The notes below the pieces were generated by a model. That model was not told the DNA's origin. It searched no databases and worked only from the letters and a program-made list of their open reading frames with translations. Of a stretch of DNA of 64,000 nt, positions 1-10,604 are shown piece by piece (within the stretch, counting starts at the first letter, position 1; each line of letters begins with the position of its first letter). A program made the translations under genes and the position numbers. The DNA comes from Selaginella tamariscina (taxonomy: Eukaryota > Streptophyta > Lycopodiopsida > Selaginellales > Selaginellaceae). Location: contig PUQB01000328.1 of the NCBI GenBank assembly GCA_003024785.1, forward strand, positions 217,370-281,369, given 5' to 3'.

Positions 1-435
1 GCGTGTGCGTGCGTGTGTGTGTGAGAGAGAGACGTGTAGAGAATGTGTGTGTGAAGCATGAATGCAATATACGTACACATACACTGTTTGTTTGTGTGTG
101 TATGGATACCTTTGGCTGAAGAACAGTTCGAGGGATAAATTGGCTCCGCATATCCCAACAATAATGAGTTCCATGAAACTAAGTTGTAACACAGCATTGA
201 ATCGAATATTCTTCCCGCATCTAATCAATATCCACAGTTTGCATATATTTCCACCAAAGAGCTTGCATAATCCTGTTTACCTATATAATAATAATAATAA
301 ATCAATAGTTATCAGCGTATCAAGATATTAAGTAATTAATAACAATAATTAATTATGACGGTACCTGTGCGAGTCGAGAGTGGATACACATGTCTTTTTC
401 TAGTGGTGTATATATATTAACATGCAGCAATAAAA

Positions 436-486
<51 letters not shown>

Positions 487-1081
487 TGTTTCATATCAAT
501 ATATGCTTATTATGAATGAAGAACGCCTAACAACATACACACGCACGGACGCACAACCTAATGCCATGATTAGTGAATGTCCTTCTTAAGAATATTCTAA
601 AACACCCTGATAGGCTTCCACACTTGCAATAGATTGCTTGACACGGAGATATCCTTCATTGTGTCAATGTACTCCTTTCTCCAAGGATTTTACCTGTGAA
701 TGAAACACATGCCTCACGAACACATATGTGTGATTATTGACATAAAGACTCGAGGAGATAGCGTACATTTCTGTGTATGTATATACACATATATAAGTTT
801 TTATCATACATGTATAATTTATACATGCAAATAAACCTTTACATACACACAAGGGTGATAGCAGCAAGAGAAACGCAGGCCTTATGTACCGCAACGAAAG
901 AGAAGATACTCAAGGCATAATCCTCTTCGTTAATCTCAGCATATCCGAGAATAAGTGAAATAATACTGGATATGGCAACTCATAAGTTGCATAGAAATCC
1001 GCCAGACTGTTCATCACAATACGTTCTCTGCAGTAAATATATGTGAATTCTTATCAAACACTTATATTTGCGTGTACTGCG

Positions 1082-1149
<68 letters not shown>

Positions 1150-2040
1150 TCAGTTTTCCACATATATAAGTTATCTATGTCTAGGTATGTGTGCAACAAG
1201 TGAAATAAATTCTCCAGCATATTTGTGCAGACCTTAAGGAAACCTATGTTTAATTGCACGCGCCGCGCGCGCACACACACGTGTACATGCATACATGTCT
1301 TTTACATGTATTAACACAACATAATTTACATTATTTGGCAACATAATGGAGAGCTGTGTATATGTGTTTCTTGCACTTCTATATTAGTGGGTCCATGATA
1401 TACACCTTGGCTCCTGCGTGTGTGTGCTTCGCGTATAAACTTAATCCGTATATGTTTACAGAACAAAATAACGAAAATAGAAAATGTGTATAGTGTATGA
1501 ACATGTTATTTTTATGCAATATTGAATTCATTTTCTATAATTTATATAACGAGTTAATTAAGCTTATAAGATAAGAAAAGAAGAACTTACAGAATGCGAA
1601 TGTCTCTAAACCCACAACAGGAATGTAGATGTATGTTTGCTTTATTTATGTTAGCTTTTAAGGGAATTATAAATATATAAACCTTAAACTTGTAATACAC
1701 AGTATATATGCATGTGTATACACACGTGCATAGTGACACATGAGTGGTGATCTAGCCCCCATGTCAGCATCATGTGTTGCATGTGTGCTACATGGTAGAA
1801 GGTTTTTGTATATAAGCAGGGTTTTAAAGCTGAATAAAGTATCACATTCTGTACATATTTATTTGGTGGAGAAGTTGGGTATTTGTTCTTTTCTGCATAT
1901 TCCTTTTCTTGTTTTCATAACAATGAATGTGAATACGGCTTTTAACATTATTACACATTGTTATTAATGCACATATTAAGTTATTGGAGTGCTTTATTGA
2001 GGGTCCATCCTCTTCTTCCCTGCATAAGCCATGCTAGGGA
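1..2040. other. Gene-free flank with microsatellites
   Basis: I see no gene here. The stretch is AT-rich with simple repeats: GT-rich sequence at the very start, an AT run followed by GA repeats at about 433-486, and TG followed by GA repeats at 1081-1147. The short open frames over these runs encode low-complexity peptides and have no family resemblance. Confidence 0.7.
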
Positions 2041-2049
2041 ATTTGCTTC

Positions 2050-2363
2050 TAATACTCTGTCTTCTTCATATGTCACAAATCCAAAGGTTCAACCCCAATC
2101 TTTTGGTGGTGATCTAAGAGATAATATATACCACTAGTTTGATCATTTTTAAGTTATTATTCGTTATCATGGTTAGGATGAGGCTCGTGCTTTCAGAGAA
2201 TTCTTTACATATTTAGAAGGTCCAATGCTCAAATGTATAATGGATTGACTGTGAAGATTTAAGTTAATAGTAATCGACTGACGGAATGCCTCAAATGTAT
2301 GTTTGATAAAGTTGAGAACTTAGATGATGTTTTTCAATAATTGCATGCAATACAACAACATAT
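2050..2363 (+). pseudogene. Left half of a retrotransposon gag-like remnant split by the DNA element
   Basis: Decayed coding-like sequence reading toward LHAIQQHM at the boundary of the 15-kb element. The sequence just right of the element (17386 on) continues as RMVNEFSQVVQHAQAQDAEV in the same frame if one AT dinucleotide is removed as the target duplication. Seen directly: helical, Q-rich sequence with stop codons. Inferred: one gag-like coiled region interrupted by the element. The assignment to gag is weak because the C-terminal gag features are missing. Confidence 0.4.
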
Positions 2364-2388
2364 GCAAGTTGTAACTAAAATGGGCATG
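2364..2388 (+). repeat. Left terminal inverted repeat (copy 1)
   Basis: Twenty-five bases starting GCAAGTTGTAACTAAA and ending GGGCATG. They pair with 17359-17383 except at positions 4 (A/C) and 17 (A/G). The same 25 bases start the second copy at 55412. Confidence 0.85.
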
Positions 2389-2866
2389 GCTATAGTCCCA
2401 TTTCCTAATAATTAGCAATTTTAGCTATTTAATTAGCATTTTCTAATATTAAAGGAATATTCTTTAGAATATATGTTTGAAAAGAGAATATTCTTTAGAA
2501 TATTCTATTTTGTATTCTACCCTTTAATAAATTATAGCATTCATTGAACAAAAATTAATAACATTATAAAAGTAGAATGTATTAAATTATATAATAATTG
2601 CCTAATATAACAATTAAGGAAGAGCATAAGAGGTACATTATATAAATATTGATGTTGTTATTAAAATATTAATATTTAAATATAACATTATTAATTAAAA
2701 ATTTGTAGTAGTAATATATATATATAAAATCCTATAATAATATAGTCAATCTTCCATATCATTTTTTAAATTTATATAGTTAAGTATACAATTTGGTACT
2801 ATTATTAAAGAGTTTATAATAATTATGAATATTAAATATATGATATTTTATAATTTTGTAATTGCT
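2389..2866. other. Left subterminal AT-rich region
   Basis: Non-coding, AT-rich, lying between the left TIR and the stop codon of the candidate transposase. It contains three closely spaced GAATATTC palindromes at about 2455-2510. The same word recurs near the right end (about 17188-17220), so these may be transposase-binding subterminal motifs. Differences from the second copy here are mostly small A/T indels. Confidence 0.6.
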
Positions 2867-5800
2867 TTAAGCTTCAGAAAACATACATTCCCTTGCAGTT
2901 TTGTTAATCGTGACTTTATCAACGCTTCTTGACATCCACCCATATCGAATGGATTTAACATTTATAAAACATGCTGGGTCTTTTTGATTGGGAGACCATG
3001 TTTTCTCTAGGCATCCATTATATCTTTCGCTCTCCTTCTCGTGTCGCCTTTTTTGTGGTTTGAACCATGCAACCTTAACAATACTATTTTTTGTGATTAC
3101 TTCAGGTGTGTCGATAATTTGACCCATCCAAATAGGCTGATTATATGACGCATCTGGAGTAATGAGAACCATCATTAGTTTTTGAAGATCCTTGCAGCAA
3201 TCAAAGTATGCTTTAGGTTTTTGGTTCCTTTGTCCAACAAAGTGTGGGGTTTGCACTTCCACATCACTACTGGCTTCTATGTCGTCTGCTCAGTGATGTC
3301 ATTTCAATCTCCTCTCGCCACCTTGTTTTAGGCCAGAAAGGGTGTTGCAATTCTGTACTTGTGACAGTAGGCCCTTCCAACTCTCGAACAACAGTCTCCC
3401 AATAGTTGACCACATGCTTATATAGTTCTGAGTAACCAGTTGCCTTATCAGAATTCTTTGGCATCGATTTTTGAACCCATGCCACATATTTTTTGATGCC
3501 ATCAATAATAACCTCTTGTTCCTTGAGCTGGGCACTCAATGGAATAGGGTCTGGTTGTCCTTCTGGGAGAAGTGGCTTTCCATCCTCTCCACTTTTGAAG
3601 AGCATTAAGCCCTCTTTCGGTAACCACTCCTGCTCTGATGGCCGTAACTTGTACTGCATAATAGGTATACCATCTCGTATGGAGAAAAAGAATTGTAGCG
3701 GCACAAGGTGACCAACTAAAGAATCACTCCCTTCTTTTATATACTCCTTGAGAAATTTTTTGAAGTCTGGCACCTCAGTCACAAGCAAAGCACAACTTTT
3801 TTTGGAGATGCAATTTTCAAAAAGATTCATCATATGCGGTAAGGTAAGTGCACTTGTCCTTTTTGTAGAGTTGGAGACCTTGCTGAAGAACGCATCAATA
3901 TCTTCATGAGTGTGACCAACCATAAGGAAACTGAGCGTGATTGTTTCAAACACACCTTTGGCAACAAGCATTGACAAGTATGCTAGCACATATCTAGAAA
4001 ATAAAAGTAAGTATGAGCTTGAGAAACCCTTAAGTAAAATGATTTACCTATTTTTGTTCTCGCCTGCACAATTATCCATCTGTAAAAGCAAATGACGAGG
4101 AAGCTTATTTGATGTTGAGGACACATGTACACTATTTGAGCTAGATCCCTCCACTGAACCTGAACTCTCAACAGGGCCATCTGTTTTTTGTGCAGGTTGC
4201 TGACAATGCCTCTCATATTCCCAAGTAGCCTCAAGTGCAGACGTGTTCATGAGAGCATTATGTAAAGGTTGAAGGTGTTGTTTCTTCACTTTGAGATCAC
4301 TGATAGGACTTGTCTGTGAGTGGGCTTCAAGGTTTCTGAAACACATGGCTAACGACCCAATAGTGAAATTGGAGTCGCTAGACCAATGTGGAAGTGAAAA
4401 GTGTCCATATGACTCACAACCGTGTCCATGTGTTAGCACACCTGTCAATGAAATCGGAAGTTTCATGACATTTCCAAGGCACTTTGGTGTTGCAAAGAGC
4501 TTTGGAATGCTGGTCTTTGAATGATCCATCTTGTCATGGATCAAGCACAGGTACTCTGATGGGCGTGACACAGAAAGCATGCGGTGTGCATAGTACTGAG
4601 ACCGACAAGTTTGTTGTGCAATCATGTGGGCCTCCATCTTCCTTTGAATGGTAGTGATCTCCACCAAGGTTTTTGCACAAGCCTCTGCAGCCTTCAATGA
4701 TGTACAAGTGTCACACTTAGAAAAGCTAGAGTGTTTTGCAATCTCCACATCCTTAAAATGAGTATTCCATATGTTGTTGAAGGTACCAGTGCAGATTGCT
4801 TGGAGCCCCATCAAACTGAGGCACTTGTTCACATGTTCACACAGTTTCAATTGAGTGTAGATTGAAGGTAAAACCTTGAGATTTTCCCTGACCCCTGCAT
4901 TTGTGGTTCGGCATTTGTGAGGCATCCTGTCTGCATTTGCTTCCACAAAAGCCTTGAGTATCTCTATGGCTGCCATGATGTGAGAGCGGGTTTTGACCAA
5001 GCGAGTGTTCCCATGAACTGAGGTTCGCGCTCCATCTAGCCACTCATCCCTCCGACGGTAGAACGTGGTCTTTGGGATCCCGTATATACTGTACCAAGCT
5101 TTGAAGCAGATGGCCACCTTATTAAATACCATGGATGTACTCTGATAACCTGTGTCCGAGGCCATTCCATCAATACACCCAGTTAGTGCAGCATATACAA
5201 ACTCATGCCTTTGCTTTTGGGTGAGCATACGAAAGACATGTCTACATTGGGTAATTTCATTCCGGTCTGCCATCTGACAACACTTCTTCTTGCAACAGTC
5301 AATCGTGGAAATGCTCGTAACACTTTCGGAAGATGTAGGATCCATCTTTACCCTCTTGCTGAAACTTGCAGGGGAAGATCTACAACCCATGAATCGCCTT
5401 TTTCTTACAATAGGACCAATGCAAGGAACCTCTTCAAATATGAGTTGTTCTTCCGGGTTGTTATTATTGAAATCCAACCCAGAATATGTTGAACCATCTT
5501 GCCGTCTTAATTCAGATGTTCGCCACCTCACGAGGGATCCAGGATACAATGTGCCATTAGGTGAAACCTCTGTCACAACTACACCCACGAAGTCGGACCC
5601 TAGTTTCTCTTCTGACACTGCTTCCATTGGATTTATAGCTGTGATGATGCCTCTTCCGACTTCAATCTCACGAAGAAAGAGAATCACCTCATCCATCACA
5701 GCAGGCAAGCCATCATCTGGTAAACTCGTGCTACTATTTGTTTGTGACTCTGCATATTCTGTGTCAGCCTTGACTTCATCCAAATTCCACAATACAGGAG

Positions 5801-5984
5801 AACCCTCCTCAAATTCCATTCCCAGAACCTCAACATGCTTGTAAATGGTGTTCACCCATACGTACACACAAGATCCTTGGGCAATATTGTGACATGATGC
5901 ATTATTATCTCGAACTTCCACAGTTCCAGTGCCAACTATCTCGTTGTTCCGAAGAAGACATACTTTATCTCCAGTATTAAACAT
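2867..5984 (-). CDS. Candidate DDE-like transposase (DUF7869-like), copy 1, broken late in exon 2
   Basis: Leftward gene with a long exon (4048-5990), a 54-nt GT-AG intron (3994-4047) and a last exon ending at 2867. The first ATG is at 5984. Visible parts, counted from 5996: two related beta-rich segments at about residues 10-75 and 105-165, a Cys cluster DCCKKKCC near 233, an HTH-like stretch near 300-320, a CDTC pair near 428, acidic LIHDKMD near 485-491, then QMDNCAGENKN at 639-649. The motif MVGHTHEDID follows directly after the intron. The spaced D, D and E/D residues resemble an RNase H-fold transposase; this arrangement is that of proteins annotated DUF7869, from memory. Copy 1 is intact through the 650-residue exon but lacks two bases (AT) at 3287/3288 compared with copy 2, which shifts the last ~130 codons. 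Function is inferred from motifs and the TIR context. Confidence 0.7.
3994..4047 (-). other. 54-nt intron in the candidate transposase (copy 1)
   Basis: On the minus strand the donor reads AATAG/GTAAATC and the acceptor TTTTCTAG/ATATGTG. Splicing joins ENKNR to YVLAYLSMLV and keeps the frame between the two halves of the conserved core. The intron is identical in length in copy 2 (57045-57098). Confidence 0.75.
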
Positions 5985-5990
5985 ATTGTC

Positions 5991-6138
5991 CTGCACATAA
6001 ATAATTGTATTATTTATGATATCTGTTTATGCAATATTTTTAAGAAATCTGAATTACGGTTACTTAATAATATGCATATGCAATAATACATAATTATGTT
6101 TAGAGATAATATCTCATGTTTGATTAATACAACTGATG
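5991..6138. other. AT-rich spacer, probably intronic
   Basis: The transposase reading frame is preceded on the minus strand by ATGTGCAG/GACAATATG, a good splice acceptor. The sequence upstream is AT-rich with no ATG-led frame joining it. It may therefore be the 3' end of an intron leading back across palindrome array A. Confidence 0.4.
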
Positions 6139-6935
6139 GGCGGGATTAATCCCGCCACGAATCCCTCCGACGAGGAACGGTCGGCGGGATTAATCCCGCC
6201 GCCGACTCAACCCCTTCGGAGAGAGTCGGCGGGATTAATCCCGCCTTGGACTCCCTCCGACAAGGAAGAGCCGGCGGGATTAATCCCGCCGCCTCTTCCT
6301 CGGGGGAGTCCGGCGGGATTAATCCCGCCGACTCTCTCCGACAGGAGAGTCCGGCGGGATTAATCCCGCCGACTCCCTTCCTCTCGGAGAGAGTCCGGCG
6401 GGATTAATCCCGCCGGACTCCTCCGACAGGAAGAGTCCGGCGGGATTAATCCCGCCGACTCTCCTCCCGGGAGGTCGGCGGGATTAATCCCGCCGGACTC
6501 CCTCGACGAGGAAGGCGGCGGGATTAATCCCGCCGGCTCTTCCTTGTCGGAGGAGTCGGCGGGATTAATCCCGCCCACAATTCTTACGACGGGGAATGGG
6601 TGGCGGGATTAAACCCGCACATAACTCTCTCCAAAACTATGATTTCAAAGAGATCTCGGGATAAATCCTGTCCCCAAATCTTAAAACAGGGTGGTGGCGA
6701 GATTAATCCCGCCACCCCTTCCCTGCCTCCTAAAATGGTTGGCGGGATTAATCCCGCCGACAACTCTTTCTAATAAATTCTGGTAACTCTTCATCAGTTG
6801 AGAAGGTTATCGACGGGATTAATCCCGCCACTCTTTTTCAGTGGCGGAGAAGCATTGCCCGAGATGGTGGCGGGATTAATCCCGCCACCTCTTCGAAAGA
6901 GCGAAAAAGAAATGGCCGGATTAATCCCGCCGCCC
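6139..6935. repeat. Palindrome array A (copy 1)
   Basis: Tandem-like array of the perfect 18-bp palindrome GGCGGGATTAATCCCGCC. Eleven perfect sites start at 6139, 6183, 6228, 6273, 6312, 6353, 6397, 6439, 6477, 6517 and 6558, with start-to-start spacing of 38-45 bp (about four DNA turns). Degenerate or truncated copies follow to 6935 (GGCGAGATTAATCCCGCC, for example). Spacers carry CTCCGACNAGGAAGAG-like sequence. Open frames across the array encode only reiterated GGINPA and AGLIPP peptides because the palindrome reads alike on both strands, so they are not genes. Confidence 0.9.
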
Positions 6936-7087
6936 CGTTAACCTAGAATATTAAGTTAAAAGGATATTTAAACGGATAAATCCCTAACGGAATATATTAT
7001 AATCCTAATGCCCTAAATTGTAATTTTAAGAGAGAATGTAAGAGAGTGAATCTTATAAGTATTTTTAAATTTGTTTATAATACTTAC
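6936..7087. other. AT-rich spacer after array A
   Basis: No coding signal. On the minus strand it would form the 5' part of a ~1.1-kb intron if the candidate exon at 7088-7163 is real. Confidence 0.35.
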
Positions 7088-7163
7088 TTGTAAACAGCAC
7101 TGAAGGCGCCGTGCTTTCCTATAAAGAATAGCACCCAATTTAATCTCGCTCCTGAGATGATCA
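7088..7163 (-). other. Candidate upstream exon of the transposase gene (copy 1)
   Basis: Minus-strand segment bounded by a pyrimidine-rich acceptor (TTTTTTCTTCATAG) and a near-perfect donor (CAA/GTAAGTATT). Joined to the acceptor at 5991 it stays open in the transposase frame (…RRLQCCLQ then DNMFNTGD) and would put array A inside a 1,097-nt intron. It has no ATG itself, so another exon would be needed upstream. The segment is conserved in copy 2 (59997-60072). This is splice-signal inference only. Confidence 0.35.
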
Positions 7164-7349
7164 CTATGAAGAAAAAAGAAGATCTAAAGAGTGAAAAATA
7201 CAGAAATGAAGAAACCCTTGCCGGAGAAAGAACCAGATCTGAATTTGAGTGGGAAATTAAATGCATTTTCAAATTTACATGTCAGACCGACAATACATAT
7301 GTCAGAAATTCAAATTTTTTAAAAAGAACAGAAAATAAAATTTAAGATG

Positions 7350-8280
7350 AGTTGACACAAATATCCGACACTCTGACATATATACTCTCCAGTTCCAATG
7401 AGTATTTTAAAATTGCATTTAATGTTATTCAAGTGATTCAAGCTGTTTAATATTACGAAATTTTAGACTATATTCTACATTCTTAGTATTCAAGTATATT
7501 TTATATATATATATATAAATATATACTTATACAATAAATAAATTGATATATTATTATGTATCATTTAAAATATATTCATAGTCTGTTTATTATTATTATT
7601 TTCTTAATTACTCGAGTATTTAGTTTTCATTTCCTAGTATCAATGGGATATTCTTTAATATTTTATTAATATTTGAAGAATATTCTAATATTAAACCTGA
7701 TTATCATAATTAAATTAGTCTTGTTCTTAATTATTGCAGTAATTATTCTACATTTGTATATATTAATGGGATTTTCTCAATTAATTTGTTATTATTTCAA
7801 GAATATTCATGTGTTAAACCTTATTATCAATATTAAATTAATACACACTATGAACATATTTTAAATTATACATAATAATACATCATTTTATCTAATATAT
7901 AGTCATATATAGTTTTAATAATATATATATTAATATCATTTCCTTAATTACTTGAGTAATTAATCTTCTTTATATTAATGGGATATTCTTTATTATTTTC
8001 TTATTATTCCAAGAATATTCCAATATTAAACATGATTATGATAATTAATTTAGTTAATTATTTGAGTACTTAATTTACATTTGTATATATTAATGGGATT
8101 TTCTCAATTAATTTCTTATTATTTCAAGAATATTTCAATGTTAAACCTTTTTATCAATATTAAATTAATATATATTATTAAAACTATATATGGCTATATA
8201 TTAGATAAAATCATATATTATTATGTATAATTTAAAATATGTTCATAGTGTGTTTATTAATATTATTTTCTTAATTATTC
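7350..8280. repeat. AT-rich region with a diverged ~325-bp direct repeat
   Basis: No gene. Two stretches recur about 325 bp apart: one starting TATTAATGGGATATTCTTTA (about 7640 and 7971) and one starting TATTAATGGGATTTTCTCAA (about 7760 and 8087). The whole region is retained in copy 2 with small indels. Confidence 0.6.
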
Positions 8281-9300
8281 GATGTTTGTTTTGCACACAT
8301 ATATAAACACAATCATAAATTTACACACGCATTACAAGAACTTACAAAAACACATATGCACACACATGCACAACCCTAAACCAAACTGAAGAAATATGTT
8401 GCTTCTTTATTGAAAACATCATGTTCAACGCATGTATGATATATGTACTCAATCTGTGTGTATGTAACACATTGAATTTACATGTGTAATATTTATATTA
8501 AGCTTGTTGGGAGCAAACCCTAAACCCTAAACCCTAAACCCTGTGTATACATGTGTGTACAAAAATAATTTTTCAACACTCTCTCTTCACACCATGCATG
8601 ATCCATCCTAAACCCTAAACCCTAAACCCTAATATGTAACACAATGAATTTACTCATGTAATATGTATGTATGTCTGTGTGTATACACGTGTGCATGTAT
8701 ATATGTGTACTTGTATGTATATATGTGTACTTTCTGTCTTCTCTCATACATACACACCATGCATGATCCATGTTAATATGTACTGTCTCTCTTCTCTCAA
8801 ACATACACACCATGCATGATCTATAATATGTACTCGGTCTCTCTAATATTATGTACTAATGTATGTATGTATGTCTGTGTATAATACACACCATGCATGA
8901 TCCATAATATGTACTGTCTCTCTTCTCTCATATACTATGTATGTATATCTGTGTATAATATGTGTAAGTATATATGTGTACTAATATATGCAATGTGTAC
9001 AAAAATAATTTTTCAACACTCTCTCTTCTCTCATACATACACACCATGCATGATCCATCCTAAATCCAAAACCCTAAACCCTAAACCCTAAACCCATGTA
9101 ATATGTATGTATGTCTGTGTGTATACACGTGTGTATGTATATATTATGTGTATTAATATATGCAATGTGTATGTATGTATTGATACACATGAAACTTTAA
9201 CACTCTCATGGACACACACATGTTAAATCCCTGCATGATTTATATTTTTGGGGTGTATGTGATACACCCACGCACACGCACGCGCTAATAATATAATGAA
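8281..9300. repeat. Microsatellite region with telomere-like CCCTAAA blocks (copy 1)
   Basis: Three short runs of the plant telomere word CCCTAAA occur at about 8515-8542, 8607-8632 and 9069-9094. They are embedded in GTATGTATGT-type repeats and a recurring CACACCATGCATGATCCAT segment (about 8589, 8755, 8807, 8887, 9041). All are shared with copy 2, so they belong to the DNA element and are not a chromosome-end fusion. No gene. Confidence 0.75.
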
Positions 9301-9484
9301 AGAATATTCGTTTAGGGCGAATCTATATTTTATTCTTTTTAGGGTTTAAGTATATTCTCAGAAGGAATATTCTATTAGGGTTAATATATATATTTAATTC
9401 CTTTAGGGTTTAGGTATATTCTTAGGGTTTCAAGAGGCGGCGGCTGTGAAATCGGCGGCGGCGGCTGTGCACACAGGTGAGATC

Positions 9485-9485
<1 letters not shown>
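9301..9485. other. GC-rich, exon-like patch
   Basis: An abrupt AGAGGCGGCGGCTG / GGCGGCGGCGGCTG patch at 9432-9470 ends in CACACAG/GTGAGATCTG, a consensus-like splice donor. Upstream are GAATATTC and TTTAGGGTTT words. It could be a short untranslated first exon or chance. No long reading frame. Confidence 0.2.
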
Positions 9486-9515
<30 letters not shown>

Positions 9516-9781
9516 ATATGTATAGGAGTGTGCGTATAAATTTATTTATTAGTTTTATCTCTCGCACACACACGCACACTCCTGTGTATGTATATGTGTG
9601 TGTGGGTGTGTGTTTGTTTATCTGTATGATTTTATTTGTTTCGCTCACACACGCATACACACGATATACATATACACATATATATATATACCTATATACA
9701 TATATACATACATATATTATGTGTACCAGTATCTGTAAATTTTTTTTTATTGATCTATCTCTCCCACACACACGCACATGC

Positions 9782-9847
<66 letters not shown>

Positions 9848-10604
9848 ATATAATGCATATTAACAAATAGTATACAACACTAGTTTATATATGCTTATAT
9901 ATTCATATGGGTTATATATCTATATAACACATATATATATGTGTGTTTTTTATCTGTATAATTTTATTTATTTATTAGTTTTATCTCTCGCACACACACG
10001 CACACTCCTGTCCTGTGTATGTATATGTGTGTGTGTGTGTGTTGTTTATTTGTATGATTTTATTTGTTTTGCTCACACACAGCATACACACAATATACAT
10101 ATACACTATATATATACCTATATACATATATACATACATACAACACTAGTTTATATATGCTTATATATTCACAGACTCTCTCTCTTTCTCTATGGATTAT
10201 ATATCTATATACACACATATATATGTGTGTGTTTATCTGTATAATTTTATTTATTTATTAGTTTTATCTTTCGCACACACACGCACACTCCTGTGTATAT
10301 ATATGTGTGTGTGTGTGTTTGTTTATCTGTATGATTTTATTTGTTTCGCTCACACGCATACACACGATACATATCATACACACATATATATACCTATGTA
10401 CACACATATATTATGTGTACCAGTACTGTATAATTTTATTTATTTATCTATCTCTTGCACACACACGTACACTCCTATACATACATACATATAATATATA
10501 ATATATAATATTATTACACACACACATATATATATGTGTGTGTTTTTATCTGTATAATTTTTTTATTTATTAATTTTATCTCTCGCACACACGCTAAGCC
10601 CTCG
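9486..10604. repeat. Large dinucleotide microsatellite block (copy 1)
   Basis: Alternating TG/CA and TA runs with diverged tandem units that each carry a CTCGCACACACACGCACACTCCTG-like word and a GTATAATTTTATTTATTTATTAG-like word (recurring near 9540, 9950, 10230 and 10430). The open frames give only HTHTHT/YIYIYI peptides. No gene. Confidence 0.85.

Noticed and set aside
2363-2366. TGCA or TA as the target duplication of copy 1
   Set aside because: Both are possible at copy 1 alone, but TGCA disagrees with sister sequences at the copy-2 site, and only AT restores the gag-like frame at copy 1.
3493-5844. Plus-strand frames inside the transposase region (for example 5290-5844, 184 codons)
   Set aside because: They are antisense to a gene with clear motifs, lack family resemblance and are interrupted by no conserved start.
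6136-6578. Open frames on both strands with repeated GGINPA / AGLIPP peptides, as if a repeat protein
   Set aside because: They are direct translations of the palindrome GGCGGGATTAATCCCGCC and its spacers; both strands read alike and site number differs between copies.
6139-6935. CRISPR-like look of array A (short palindromic repeats with ~25-bp spacers)
   Set aside because: Spacers are related to each other, the context is a eukaryotic transposon, and no cas gene is present.
7088-7130. Minus-strand reading GKHGAFSAVYK resembling a protein-kinase glycine-rich loop
   Set aside because: Only eleven residues resemble it, the frame ends at a splice donor with no kinase core nearby, and another frame of the same segment joins the transposase better.
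8515-9094. Chromosome end or telomere fusion suggested by CCCTAAA blocks
   Set aside because: Blocks are short and occur at the same places in both element copies, so they are part of the element.
9430-10501. Long open frames over the TG/CA and TA runs
   Set aside because: They encode only HTHT, VCVC and YIYI repeats that follow from dinucleotide runs.
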